A DNA stretch of 64,000 bases, from contig NZ_MWQI01000007.1 in NCBI RefSeq assembly GCF_002210345.1, forward strand, positions 62,001-126,000, in the 5' to 3' direction. The notes below the pieces were generated by a model, which saw only the letters and a program-made list of their open reading frames with translations, had not been told where the DNA came from and made no database searches. This stretch comes from Fibrobacter sp. UWB4. Lineage in GTDB: Bacteria > Fibrobacterota > Fibrobacteria > Fibrobacterales > Fibrobacteraceae. Position numbers and translations under genes: made by a program. Position 1 is the first letter of the stretch; each line of letters opens with the position of its first letter. This document shows, piece by piece, positions 1 to 7,355 of this stretch.

Positions 1-2
1 CT

Positions 3-392
3 GACGTGACTCCGTCTCTTCCGTGGAGCCGCTTCAACGAAATCATGGCAAGCCGCGACTGGCAGCCGCTTGGCGCCTGGGCTGGCGTGAACATTGGCCG
101 TTACAACCAGCCGGGTACCGAAGGTTTCCGTCCGGAAGTCGACAAGCTCCTCAATGCTATCCCGCTCATGAAGAATGCTGATTCTATCGCAACTGCTTAT
201 CGCGAACTCAACAAGATCTTCATGGAAGATCAGCCGTCCATTCCGCTGGTCTACTTGCCGGAACAGTTCTATGAATTCAGCGACCGCGTCTGGACGAACT
301 GGCCGACTGCTGAAAACCCGTATGCTCCTGCTCAGCTTCCGTGGGTGGCCTCGGGTACCAAGACCCTTTGGAATTTGAAGCTTGCTAAATAA
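3..392 (+). CDS. ABC importer substrate-binding protein, family 5 (C-terminal part)
   Basis: This is the last 129 codons of a gene that begins before the window; the frame is open from base 3. The residues resemble the C-terminal end of periplasmic peptide/oligopeptide binding proteins (SBP_bac_5): a helix of the type AYRELNKIFMEDQPSIPLVY is followed by a short strand-rich tail ending in WNLKLAK. Such proteins capture peptides or related solutes in the periplasm and deliver them to an Opp/Dpp-type permease. The assignment is supported by the four genes that follow on the same strand with short gaps (two permeases, two ATPases), the standard order of this operon. The ligand cannot be judged from this fragment. 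Confidence 0.8.
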   Translation, partial: DVTPSLPWSRFNEIMASRDWQPLGAWAGVNIGRYNQPGTEGFRPEVDKLLNAIPLMKNADSIATAYRELNKIFMEDQPSIPLVYLPEQFYEFSDRVWTNWPTAENPYAPAQLPWVASGTKTLWNLKLAK

Positions 393-409
393 AGGATAAA
401 GGACTACCA

Positions 410-1810
410 ATGCTTAAACAATATCCTATGCTACGTTATGTCCTGCAGAAGGCGTTCTGGTACTTGCTGACCTTCGTCTGCGCAGTGGCACTCAACTTTG
501 CGTTGCCGCGTCTCGGCGACAACAACCCGGTTGACATCATCATGGGTCAAGCCGGTAAGGGCCTTTCTCCGACTGAAGCTCAGAAGAAGAAGGCTGAACT
601 CCTCGTCTCCTTCGGTATGGCCGAAGTTGATGAAAATGGTAATGTTATCTATGAACCTGAAACTGATGAAAACGGCAACGTTGTCATGCAGAAGGTTCCC
701 AAGCTCGACGAAAACGGCCAGCCGGTCGTGAACGTCGTCAAGGTCGTTGACGAAGCCGGCAATCCGGTGATGGTCGAACGCCAGAAGCTCGATGAAGCTG
801 GCAATCCGGTCTTTGTTGAAAAGTCCCCAGTCGCTCAGAAGGGCAAGAAGGCTAAAAAGGCAAAGAAAGTCAAGAAGGCCAAGAAGGGTGCAAAGGTCGC
901 TAAGGCAGCTGCAGATAAAGTCCCTGTCATGGAAAAGGTTCAGGCCGAACGTATCGATACAGTCATGGTCGATCAGCCGGTCATGAAGACCGATCCGAAG
1001 CTCGCTTCCGCTGTTTCCCAGTTCTTCCGCTATGTGGGCAACGTGTTCCACGGCGATCTCGGTCTCTCTTACCAGAACAACGAACCGGTGACGAATGTTA
1101 TCAAGAAGTCCCTTCCGTGGACGCTTGCAATCCAGGCTCCGACGATTCTTCTCGGCTGGATCGTGGGTAACCTTCTCGGTGCCTTCGCTGCATACAAGCG
1201 CGGCATTTTCGACAAGGTATTCTTCCCGTGCGCCATGTTCTTAAACGGTGTGCCGTTCTTCGTGTTCGGTATGCTCTTGGTGGCTCTCTTCTCCATCACG
1301 CTCGGCTGGTTCCCGGCTATGGGCGCTTACAGCCCGGACATTCCGGAACTCACGTTCAGCTGGACTTGCTTCAAGAGCGTCAGCTGGTACTACGTGCTCC
1401 CGTTCTTCTCTGTGTTCCCGATTCTTCTTTCTGGTCAGGCAACGGGTATGCGTTCCATGTCCATTTACGAACTCGGTACTGATTACATGAAGTATGCAAA
1501 GTGGCTCGGTCTTCGCGAAGGCAAGATCATCAGCTACGTGTTCCGCAACGCTATGCTCCCGCAGCTCACTGGTCTTGCCCAGAGCCTTGGTGCCATGGTG
1601 GGTGGCGCTCTCATTACCGAAATGATCTTCTCTTATCCGGGTCTCGGTATGGCAATGCTCAATGCCATTCAGAAGAACGACTACGCAACGATTCAGGGCT
1701 GCACCTTGATGATCTCTACTTGCGTTCTCGTTGCAAACTTTGCAGTTGACGTTTTGATCGCTGTCTTTGACCCGCGTGTCAAGGCCGGTCTCCAGATGGG
1801 AGGTAAGTAA
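410..1810 (+). CDS. ABC transporter permease, DppB/OppB type, with a lysine-rich insertion
   Basis: Inner-membrane subunit of a peptide-type importer. The first membrane helix is near residues 12-32, followed by the family sequence ALPRLGDNNPVDIIMGQ. The normal family sequence resumes at about residue 196 (FFRYVGNVFHGDLGLSY) and continues through the membrane helices and the EAA-type loop near residues 355-375. Residues about 71-195 are extra. They hold five imperfect copies of a DENGN(P)V-type unit (about 73-138), then a lysine/alanine tract (about 144-170). At 466 aa the protein is longer than the usual 310-340 aa. The insertion falls in the first extracytoplasmic loop. It lies 17 bases after the binding protein and 2 bases before the next permease, so it is in the operon. 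The role of the insert is unknown. Confidence 0.87.
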   Translation: MLKQYPMLRYVLQKAFWYLLTFVCAVALNFALPRLGDNNPVDIIMGQAGKGLSPTEAQKKKAELLVSFGMAEVDENGNVIYEPETDENGNVVMQKVPKLDENGQPVVNVVKVVDEAGNPVMVERQKLDEAGNPVFVEKSPVAQKGKKAKKAKKVKKAKKGAKVAKAAADKVPVMEKVQAERIDTVMVDQPVMKTDPKLASAVSQFFRYVGNVFHGDLGLSYQNNEPVTNVIKKSLPWTLAIQAPTILLGWIVGNLLGAFAAYKRGIFDKVFFPCAMFLNGVPFFVFGMLLVALFSITLGWFPAMGAYSPDIPELTFSWTCFKSVSWYYVLPFFSVFPILLSGQATGMRSMSIYELGTDYMKYAKWLGLREGKIISYVFRNAMLPQLTGLAQSLGAMVGGALITEMIFSYPGLGMAMLNAIQKNDYATIQGCTLMISTCVLVANFAVDVLIAVFDPRVKAGLQMGGK

Positions 1811-1812
1811 TC

Positions 1813-2658
1813 ATGGGTAAGCTTTTAAGAAACCTTCTCAAGTCCCCGATGTTCGTGATAGGCGTGTCCATCTTTGTGCTCACGCTCCTCATCGCCATCT
1901 TTGGACCTCTTTTCTACAACGTAGACACTCACGCTCGTGATATCGTCGCTGGCCCGTATGCAGGCTCTAGCTCTGCTCACTGGCTCGGCACCGACCACCT
2001 TGGCCGTGACTACGTGTCCCTCTTGATTGCCGGTCTCCGCAGCTCCCTCTACGTGGGCTTTGTTGCTGGTATCATTGCTACGACGATTGGTGTGCTTATC
2101 GGTTTGTTCGGCGGTTTCCGCGGTGGCTGGGTTGATGAAGTGCTCAACATGCTCACCAACATCTTCATCGTGATTCCGCAGTTCGTGATTCTCGTTCTTA
2201 TCAGCTCCGCTGTTAAGGATGGCCGTTCCCTCACTTTGATTGGTCTCATCATCGGTCTTACCGCTTGGAGCTGGTCTGCCCGTGCCGTTCGCGCTCAGGC
2301 ATCTTCTCTCCGTAGCCGCGACCACATTGCCCTTGCTCGCATCAACGGTGCATCGACTCTCACGATTGTGATCAAGCATGTGCTTCCGTACTTGCTCTCG
2401 TACGTGTTCATGGTGTTCATCATGCAGGTGTCTTCCGGTATCCTTTCCGAAGCCTCCATCTCCATGATCGGTCTTGGCCCTGTCGATTCCACCAGCCTCG
2501 GCATCATCTTGAACCAGGCTAAGGACAACGGTGCTCTCTCCGACTCCATCTGGATTGCATTCATCCCGGCAACGATCGTCGTTACCCTCACGGTGTTTGC
2601 TCTGTACTTGATTAACACTTCTATGGAAGGCGTCTTCAACCCGCGTCTGCGCAAGTAA
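1813..2658 (+). CDS. ABC transporter permease, DppC/OppC type
   Basis: Second inner-membrane permease of the peptide-type importer, 281 aa, close to family size. The N-terminal segment (LLKSPMFVIGVSIFVLTLLIAIFG) is the typical first helix of OppC-like proteins. HWLGTDHLGRDYVSLLIAGLRSSL is the conserved block after the periplasmic loop (HxLGTDxxGRD). The EAA-like coupling loop, ARINGASTLTIVIKHVLP, lies near residues 175-192. The protein ends FNPRLRK, as many DppC proteins do. It starts 2 bases after the first permease, with GGGAGG inside the end of that gene as the ribosome-binding site. It should pair with the DppB-like protein to form the channel. Confidence 0.93.
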   Translation: MGKLLRNLLKSPMFVIGVSIFVLTLLIAIFGPLFYNVDTHARDIVAGPYAGSSSAHWLGTDHLGRDYVSLLIAGLRSSLYVGFVAGIIATTIGVLIGLFGGFRGGWVDEVLNMLTNIFIVIPQFVILVLISSAVKDGRSLTLIGLIIGLTAWSWSARAVRAQASSLRSRDHIALARINGASTLTIVIKHVLPYLLSYVFMVFIMQVSSGILSEASISMIGLGPVDSTSLGIILNQAKDNGALSDSIWIAFIPATIVVTLTVFALYLINTSMEGVFNPRLRK

Positions 2659-2668
2659 GAGGTAAAAA

Positions 2669-3667
2669 ATGTCTGATAATGTTTTTGAAGTTGACCACTT
2701 GGGTCTTTATTACCTCGGCCGTTTTGGAGACAAGACTCACGCTGTTACAGACGTGTCCTTCTCCATGAAGCAGGGGGAAATTCTCGGTATCGCCGGTGAA
2801 TCGGGTTGCGGTAAGTCCACGCTCGTCTCTGGCCTTATGGGTATGTGCATTCCGCCGCTTTATCCGGAAACGGGTGACGTTCGCGTCAAGAGCGGTGACC
2901 ACATGGAATCTCTCATGAACCGCAGCATCGAAGACGTCCGTGCAAACGTCCTCGCTCAGAAGGTCTCCATGATTCCGCAGGGCGCATTCAACGCTCTGAA
3001 CCCGGTCCGCAAGATCAAGGATATCGCAGCCGACGTGATCGCTGCCCACCAGCAGCCCGGCAAGGCCATCGACATGAAGGAAGTCTACGACCGCCTTTGT
3101 GAACGTTTTGACTTGTTCGGTATGGACACGAAGCGCGTGTTGAACTCCTATCCGATCCAGCTTACTGCAGGTGAACGCCAGCGTTCCGTGATCGGTATCT
3201 CCACGCTTTTGAACCCGCAGATGGTGATTGCTGACGAACCGACTTCTGCTTTGGACGTTTCCACGCAGAAGGAAGTGATCAAGATGATTTTCGATCTCTT
3301 GGACAAGGGCATCTTCTCCACGATGATCTTTATTACCCACGAACTTCCGCTCCTCTACCACGTGGCAGACAACATCGCCATTATGTACGCAGGCGAAATC
3401 GTGGAAAAGGGTACTGCAGAACAGGTCGTCAAGGATCCGCGTCATCCGTATACGCAGGCCTTGATGGGCGCTATGCTCAGTACCGAGGCAAGCCAGCGTG
3501 GCCGCCATCCGGTGGCTATCGAAGGTGCTCCTCCTAGCCTCAAGAACAAGATTGTGGGCTGCCGCTTCGCTCCGCGTTGCAGCAAGGCATGCCCGGACTG
3601 CAAGAAGAATACCCAGAATCTCCGCATTGTCGGCGATCGTGACGTGAGGTGCGATTATGCAAAGTGA
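2669..3667 (+). CDS. ABC transporter ATP-binding protein, DppD/OppD type
   Basis: Cytoplasmic ATPase of the importer, 332 aa. Walker A is GESGCGKST (about residues 43-51), Walker B is MVIADEPTSALD, and the switch histidine is in FITHELPLL. The signature loop reads LTAGERQR where most relatives have LSGGMRQR, so the second glycine of the signature is replaced by alanine. The C-terminal oligopeptide-transporter extension is present, with the four-cysteine pattern GCRFAPRCSKACPDC plus a later Cys, which in some homologues binds an iron-sulfur cluster. The gene overlaps the next ATPase gene by 11 bases, so the two products are probably made together as a heterodimer. Confidence 0.93.
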   Translation: MSDNVFEVDHLGLYYLGRFGDKTHAVTDVSFSMKQGEILGIAGESGCGKSTLVSGLMGMCIPPLYPETGDVRVKSGDHMESLMNRSIEDVRANVLAQKVSMIPQGAFNALNPVRKIKDIAADVIAAHQQPGKAIDMKEVYDRLCERFDLFGMDTKRVLNSYPIQLTAGERQRSVIGISTLLNPQMVIADEPTSALDVSTQKEVIKMIFDLLDKGIFSTMIFITHELPLLYHVADNIAIMYAGEIVEKGTAEQVVKDPRHPYTQALMGAMLSTEASQRGRHPVAIEGAPPSLKNKIVGCRFAPRCSKACPDCKKNTQNLRIVGDRDVRCDYAK

Positions 3668-4466
3668 TAAGCCCATTGTTTTTTCTGCCAAGCGCATCAG
3701 CAAGGACTTTGGTGCCGGCAAGAACTTGAAGACTGCCGTTAAGGACGTTTCTTTCGACATCTATGACGAAGAATTCATCTCCATCGTGGGTGGCTCTGGC
3801 TGCGGCAAGTCCGTGCTTGCCAAGATCATGCTCGGCCTTTACCAGCCGACTCGCGGTCAGTTCCTCTATCGCGACAAGCCGATCAAGAACCTGAAGGACC
3901 ACTGGAACGAAGTCCAGTCCGTTTTCCAGGACCCGTTCGGCTGCTTCAACCAGTTCTTCACCATCAGAAGCCAGCTCGAAGACGCTCTCAACATCTTGAA
4001 GGACAAGCCCTCCAAGGAAGAAGTCCGTCGCCGCGTTGACGAAGGCCTCATGGCTGTGAACGTTACCCCGGCTGATATCGAAGGCAAGTATCCGTTCGAA
4101 CTCTCCGGTGGTCAGATGCAGCGTATGCTTCTCGCCCGTATCTTCGCACTCCGTCCGAAGGTCCTTATCGCTGACGAAGCTACCTCCATGGTGGACGCCT
4201 GCGTTCGTGCAAACATCCTCGATTACCTCCGCAAGTTGAAAGACGAGCTGAAGATGACCGTGGTGTTCGTGACCCACGATATCGGTCTTGCAAACTACGT
4301 TTCTGACCGTATCTTCATCATGCACGACGGTAAGATCGTGAACCAGGGTACTCCTGCTGAAGTGCTCGACAACACGAACGAACCGCACACGCTCCGCTTG
4401 CTCGATGACATTCCGGAAGTCCACAAGACTGAATGGATCAAGAACAGCCATCGTTCTAAGAAATAA
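3657..4466 (+). CDS. ABC transporter ATP-binding protein, DppF/OppF type
   Basis: Second ATPase of the peptide-type importer, 269 aa. Walker A is GGSGCGKSV (about residues 44-52), the signature is LSGGQMQRMLLARIF and Walker B is VLIADEATSMVD, with alanine in place of the usual proline of DEPTS. The switch histidine is in FVTHDIGL. It lacks the C-terminal cysteine-containing extension of its partner, which fits OppF/DppF-like proteins of shorter length. It is the last gene of the operon; a strong hairpin-plus-T terminator follows within about 40 bases. The start overlaps the preceding gene by 11 bases. Confidence 0.93.
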   Translation: MQSDKPIVFSAKRISKDFGAGKNLKTAVKDVSFDIYDEEFISIVGGSGCGKSVLAKIMLGLYQPTRGQFLYRDKPIKNLKDHWNEVQSVFQDPFGCFNQFFTIRSQLEDALNILKDKPSKEEVRRRVDEGLMAVNVTPADIEGKYPFELSGGQMQRMLLARIFALRPKVLIADEATSMVDACVRANILDYLRKLKDELKMTVVFVTHDIGLANYVSDRIFIMHDGKIVNQGTPAEVLDNTNEPHTLRLLDDIPEVHKTEWIKNSHRSKK

Positions 4467-4502
4467 GCATCAGTTGGGGCTTGCCCCATCCAGTGCTATT
4501 CG

Positions 4503-4535
4503 AAAAGCCGCAGCTTAAAAGCTGCGGCTTTTCTG
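4503..4535 (+). terminator. Rho-independent terminator of the ABC importer operon
   Basis: A 10-base stem (GCCGCAGCTT with its complement) with a short A/T loop, flanked by A and T runs. It lies just after the last ATPase gene. Confidence 0.9.
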
Positions 4536-4768
4536 TATTGAGAAAAACTGGAGATAAAACTTGATTTTATGTTGTTTTAGCTGTGTTGAAATGTTGTTTG
4601 TTTCTTATGAAGTAAACTAATTCTTCTTTATTAGTATTAATTTGAACTGCAATAATAATATTGTAATAATAAAATAAGTAAAAATAGCTAGAAATCATAG
4701 CAAAGTATCATGTTATTTTATTAACATTTATTTTGTGATACGTTTGTATCATAAAATAGGAGTAAAAC
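4536..4768 (+). promoter_or_regulatory. AT-rich upstream region of the S8-like peptidase, with inverted GTATCA boxes
   Basis: This non-coding stretch is very AT-rich. It contains GTATCA at 4706-4711, its complement TGATAC at 4737-4742, and a further GTATCA at 4747-4752. Between them is the smaller inverted pair TGTTA/TAACA (about 4713-4727). A ribosome-binding site AGGAG is at about 4759-4763, 5 bases before the peptidase start. The boxes may be an operator; no known regulator is recognised. Confidence 0.4.
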
Positions 4769-6547
4769 ATGAATAAAAAAATGCTGACAATAACAGCAGT
4801 GGCGGCTCTTGTAGGAGGAACCGCTTCTTATGCAGCAACTTCTGATGACGTTAAGTCTACAGATAAAGAATGGGCCGATGAATCCGCACCGGCTACTTCT
4901 CGAATGAGCAATAGCGTTAAGAAGTTTGTTGAAGCCCAGAAGAGCAATGCTCAGAAGCGTAAGGTTTCTCTGAAGTCTGACGTTTTGGGTCGCCGTGGCG
5001 GTGCTCAGAAGGGCGCTCTGGACTACGCAATCAAGGATTCTGACGTTCAGAAGATGAAGGTTGTCATTAACGATGTCAAGACGAATGATATTCCGTTGCC
5101 GACTGTTAGTGGACGTTATGAATTCAACCCGAATACGAATCAGAAGGCTTACTGGCTGAATGGTACCAAGGTTAGCGAATCAGAGTATCTTTCGAAGGCT
5201 GAAAAGCGCGAGAAGAAGTACAATGATTCCAAGAAGACTTTTGTCTCGCCGCGTACGGCATACTTGACGGCTAGCGAAATTGAAAAGGAACTTGCAAGCA
5301 GCGAAACCAAGTACATCACTGAATATAAGGAAGTTGAACCAAACCTTTCTTATGGTTCTCAGGATTACAGAGATTATTCGTATATCCTTCAGAAGTCTGG
5401 TGTCACCAGTTATGCACATAACAATGGCGTTAAGGGCCAGGGCGTCGGCGTCTATTATAACGAAGGTGGCTGCCCTCCGCTTAGCTACGTGAATACAAGC
5501 TATTATACACGCTTGGGAACTTGCCCGGGTTATGCTACGCATGTTATTGGCGTTACGAGGGTCTTGCAGACTACCGCTCCTGAAGCTATGATTTATGGTA
5601 TCGATGGCGTGAATTATCCGACGAACGTGAGCAACTACGCCCAGCCGATCATGATTGGCTCTCAGTCCTGGAGCTTTGTCCTGGATGATAATGGCTATAC
5701 TTCTTATGATGCTGTTATGGACAACTACATCTATACGAACCGAGTTGTAGAATTTGTCGCTGCTGGCAATGGCGGCAGACAAAGCTATATCGGTTCTCCG
5801 AGTAGAGCATTGAATGCCATTTCTGTTGGCGCTGTCTCTCCGGTTGACAATATGTATGTTTCGTATTCGTCTTCCAAGAACTCGATTGCTCTGAATGACA
5901 AGCCTGAAGTGGCCAACTATACGAGCTTCCGCTTCCCGGGCGATGCTTCTTATACCGTTTCTGGTAAGACGTATAACGGCACCTTCAATGGTACAAGTGC
6001 TGCAACGCCGTTTATGGCAGGCATGACTGCTAACATGCTTTCTCAGCACCACTTCCTGTGGTGGCATCCGGAAGTTGTCAAGGCTCTCTTGATCGCTGGC
6101 AGCAAGTCCGTTGAAAATTCGGATTATGATGTTGACGGTTCAAGCCGCTTCTTGGCCGGCATTCCGCATTATTCCAGCTTCACCTGGTCTGATGCATATC
6201 GCTGGCGTTTCTGGCAGGGCGAAAACAACAGCAATTTCGATTCGAATAAAGAAATTGTCTTCACGGAATACAGCATCCAGAAGGGCAAGCATTACCGCCT
6301 TGCTATTTCCTGGTTGACTTCTGGTGAATATGCCTTGGCAAACAAGAATGTGGCTCAGGATATCGACTTGAGCGTCTGGCAGAATGGTACCCGTATCAAG
6401 AATTCTGCATCGGCCAAGAACCCGTACGAACTTGTTGACTTCGTGGCTCCGGAAGCAGGATCTATTGAAGTCCGCATCAAGCGTTTTGCTAACCGTTCTA
6501 CAAGCGAAAAGGTCATTCTCGGCTACGCTTTCGTGAAGGTTGACTAA
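4769..6547 (+). CDS. Secreted S8 (subtilisin-like) serine peptidase with Glu at the Asp position
   Basis: 592 aa with a clear signal peptide (MNKKMLTITAVAALVGGTASYA). A propeptide-like region of about 190 residues precedes the catalytic domain. Subtilase landmarks are the strand KGQGVGVYYNEGG (about 222-234), histidine in GYATHVIGV (H258), oxyanion asparagine in AAGNGG (N334) and nucleophile serine in NGTSAATP (S410). Aligned on KGQGV, the catalytic aspartate position carries glutamate (E232). A C-terminal beta-rich domain of about 130 residues follows. Most likely an exported protease or a substrate-processing enzyme. The family call rests on the His, Asn and Ser blocks. No sorting domain was recognised at the C-terminus. 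It is a single gene with its own promoter region and terminator. Confidence 0.85.
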   Translation: MNKKMLTITAVAALVGGTASYAATSDDVKSTDKEWADESAPATSRMSNSVKKFVEAQKSNAQKRKVSLKSDVLGRRGGAQKGALDYAIKDSDVQKMKVVINDVKTNDIPLPTVSGRYEFNPNTNQKAYWLNGTKVSESEYLSKAEKREKKYNDSKKTFVSPRTAYLTASEIEKELASSETKYITEYKEVEPNLSYGSQDYRDYSYILQKSGVTSYAHNNGVKGQGVGVYYNEGGCPPLSYVNTSYYTRLGTCPGYATHVIGVTRVLQTTAPEAMIYGIDGVNYPTNVSNYAQPIMIGSQSWSFVLDDNGYTSYDAVMDNYIYTNRVVEFVAAGNGGRQSYIGSPSRALNAISVGAVSPVDNMYVSYSSSKNSIALNDKPEVANYTSFRFPGDASYTVSGKTYNGTFNGTSAATPFMAGMTANMLSQHHFLWWHPEVVKALLIAGSKSVENSDYDVDGSSRFLAGIPHYSSFTWSDAYRWRFWQGENNSNFDSNKEIVFTEYSIQKGKHYRLAISWLTSGEYALANKNVAQDIDLSVWQNGTRIKNSASAKNPYELVDFVAPEAGSIEVRIKRFANRSTSEKVILGYAFVKVD

Positions 6548-6590
6548 GCTTGTTCTCTTTTCGTTTTGAACAGCGATAAAACCCAAAAGG

Positions 6591-6620
6591 CCCGGCGATT
6601 TTTTCGTCGGGTTTTTTGTA
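6591..6620 (+). terminator. Terminator after the S8-like peptidase
   Basis: A 7-base stem, CCCGGCG with CGTCGGG (one G.T pair), is followed by a run of T. It lies 44 bases after the peptidase stop and just before the IS left-end hairpin. Confidence 0.8.
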
Positions 6621-6628
6621 TAAATGAA

Positions 6629-7327
6629 AACCACCAGCTAGGCTGGTGGTTCAAAAGAGCCTTCTGGCGTTGCGTCCTCGGATAAAAAGAAATCCCTTGA
6701 TTACTGTTGATATGCGGTCTGCCAACTGCATAACAATAAAATCAAAGGATTTCAAATGAATTATAGAAATAATAACACATTAGCTCATACATCGTGGAAC
6801 TGCAAATACCATATTGTGTTTGCTCCTAAATTTAGAAGGAAAGTTTTTTACGGGGAGAAAAAGGTTGAAATCGGGGCAATCCTGAGAAAGCTTTGCGAAT
6901 GGAAACAGGTCAATATTTTGGAGGCTGAGGTTTGCCCGGATCACGTTCACATGTTGGTCGAGATTCCACCCAAAGTGAGCGTTTCGGGTTTTGTCGGGTA
7001 CTTGAAAGGGAAAAGTAGCCTGATGATCTACGAAAAGTACAAATCACTCCAGTTCAAATACCGTAACAGGGAATTTTGGTGTCGCGGCTACTATGTTGAC
7101 ACGACTGGTAAAAATACGGCAAGGATTGCAACGTATATTCAAAATCAGCTGAAGGAAGACCAGTACGGAGAACAGTTGACAATGCTGGGAAAACTATAGC
7201 CCGTTTACGGGCCGCCGGTAAGGAAAACTCGCAAGTGGCAGATCGTGTTACGCGACGTGACGCGTGGCTAGTATCCTAGGGCAGGGCCCGCATATGAAGA
7301 ACCACCGGCTACGCCGGTGGGTTCCTT
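6629..7327 (+). mobile_element. IS200-type insertion sequence (tnpA only)
   Basis: The element is bounded by subterminal hairpins, as in the IS200/IS605 family. The left hairpin is at 6629-6651 (AACCACCAGC, loop TAG, GCTGGTGGTT). The right one is at about 7300-7322 (CCACCGGC, loop TAC, GCCGGTGG). It holds one tnpA gene and no tnpB. About 100 bases between the tnpA stop and the right hairpin contain several short self-complementary blocks. It sits between the peptidase terminator and the next gene, whose start codon is only about 30 bases past the right hairpin. Exact cleavage sites were not determined. Confidence 0.85.
6756..7199 (+). CDS. tnpA: IS200/IS605-family Y1 HUH transposase TnpA
   Basis: 147 aa, normal size for the family. 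The metal-binding HUH motif is in CPDHVHMLVEIPP (His-Val-His at about residues 65-67), and the catalytic tyrosine is in TYIQNQLKED near residue 127. The N-terminal part (HTSWNCKYHIVFAPKFRRKVF) is characteristic. The enzyme cuts and joins single-stranded DNA at the element's hairpin ends. The reading frame is intact, so the element may still be mobile. The ribosome-binding site is AAAGGA before the start. Confidence 0.95.
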   Translation: MNYRNNNTLAHTSWNCKYHIVFAPKFRRKVFYGEKKVEIGAILRKLCEWKQVNILEAEVCPDHVHMLVEIPPKVSVSGFVGYLKGKSSLMIYEKYKSLQFKYRNREFWCRGYYVDTTGKNTARIATYIQNQLKEDQYGEQLTMLGKL

Positions 7328-7343
7328 TTTGTGCTTAATTATA

Positions 7344-7349
7344 TATATT
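7344..7349 (+). promoter_or_regulatory. -10-like box directly downstream of the IS element
   Basis: TATATT lies 6 bases before the ATG at 7356. The position expected for a -35 box, 17 bases further upstream, falls at 7321-7326, the edge of the IS right hairpin. The IS may therefore have replaced or donated the upstream part of this promoter. Confidence 0.35.
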
Positions 7350-7355
7350 CATTCT

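Noticed and set aside
7317-7355. GTG start for the DUF4874/DUF4832 gene
   Set aside because: It lies in the IS right-end hairpin; ATG 7356 begins the signal peptide and follows a TATATT box at the usual spacing.
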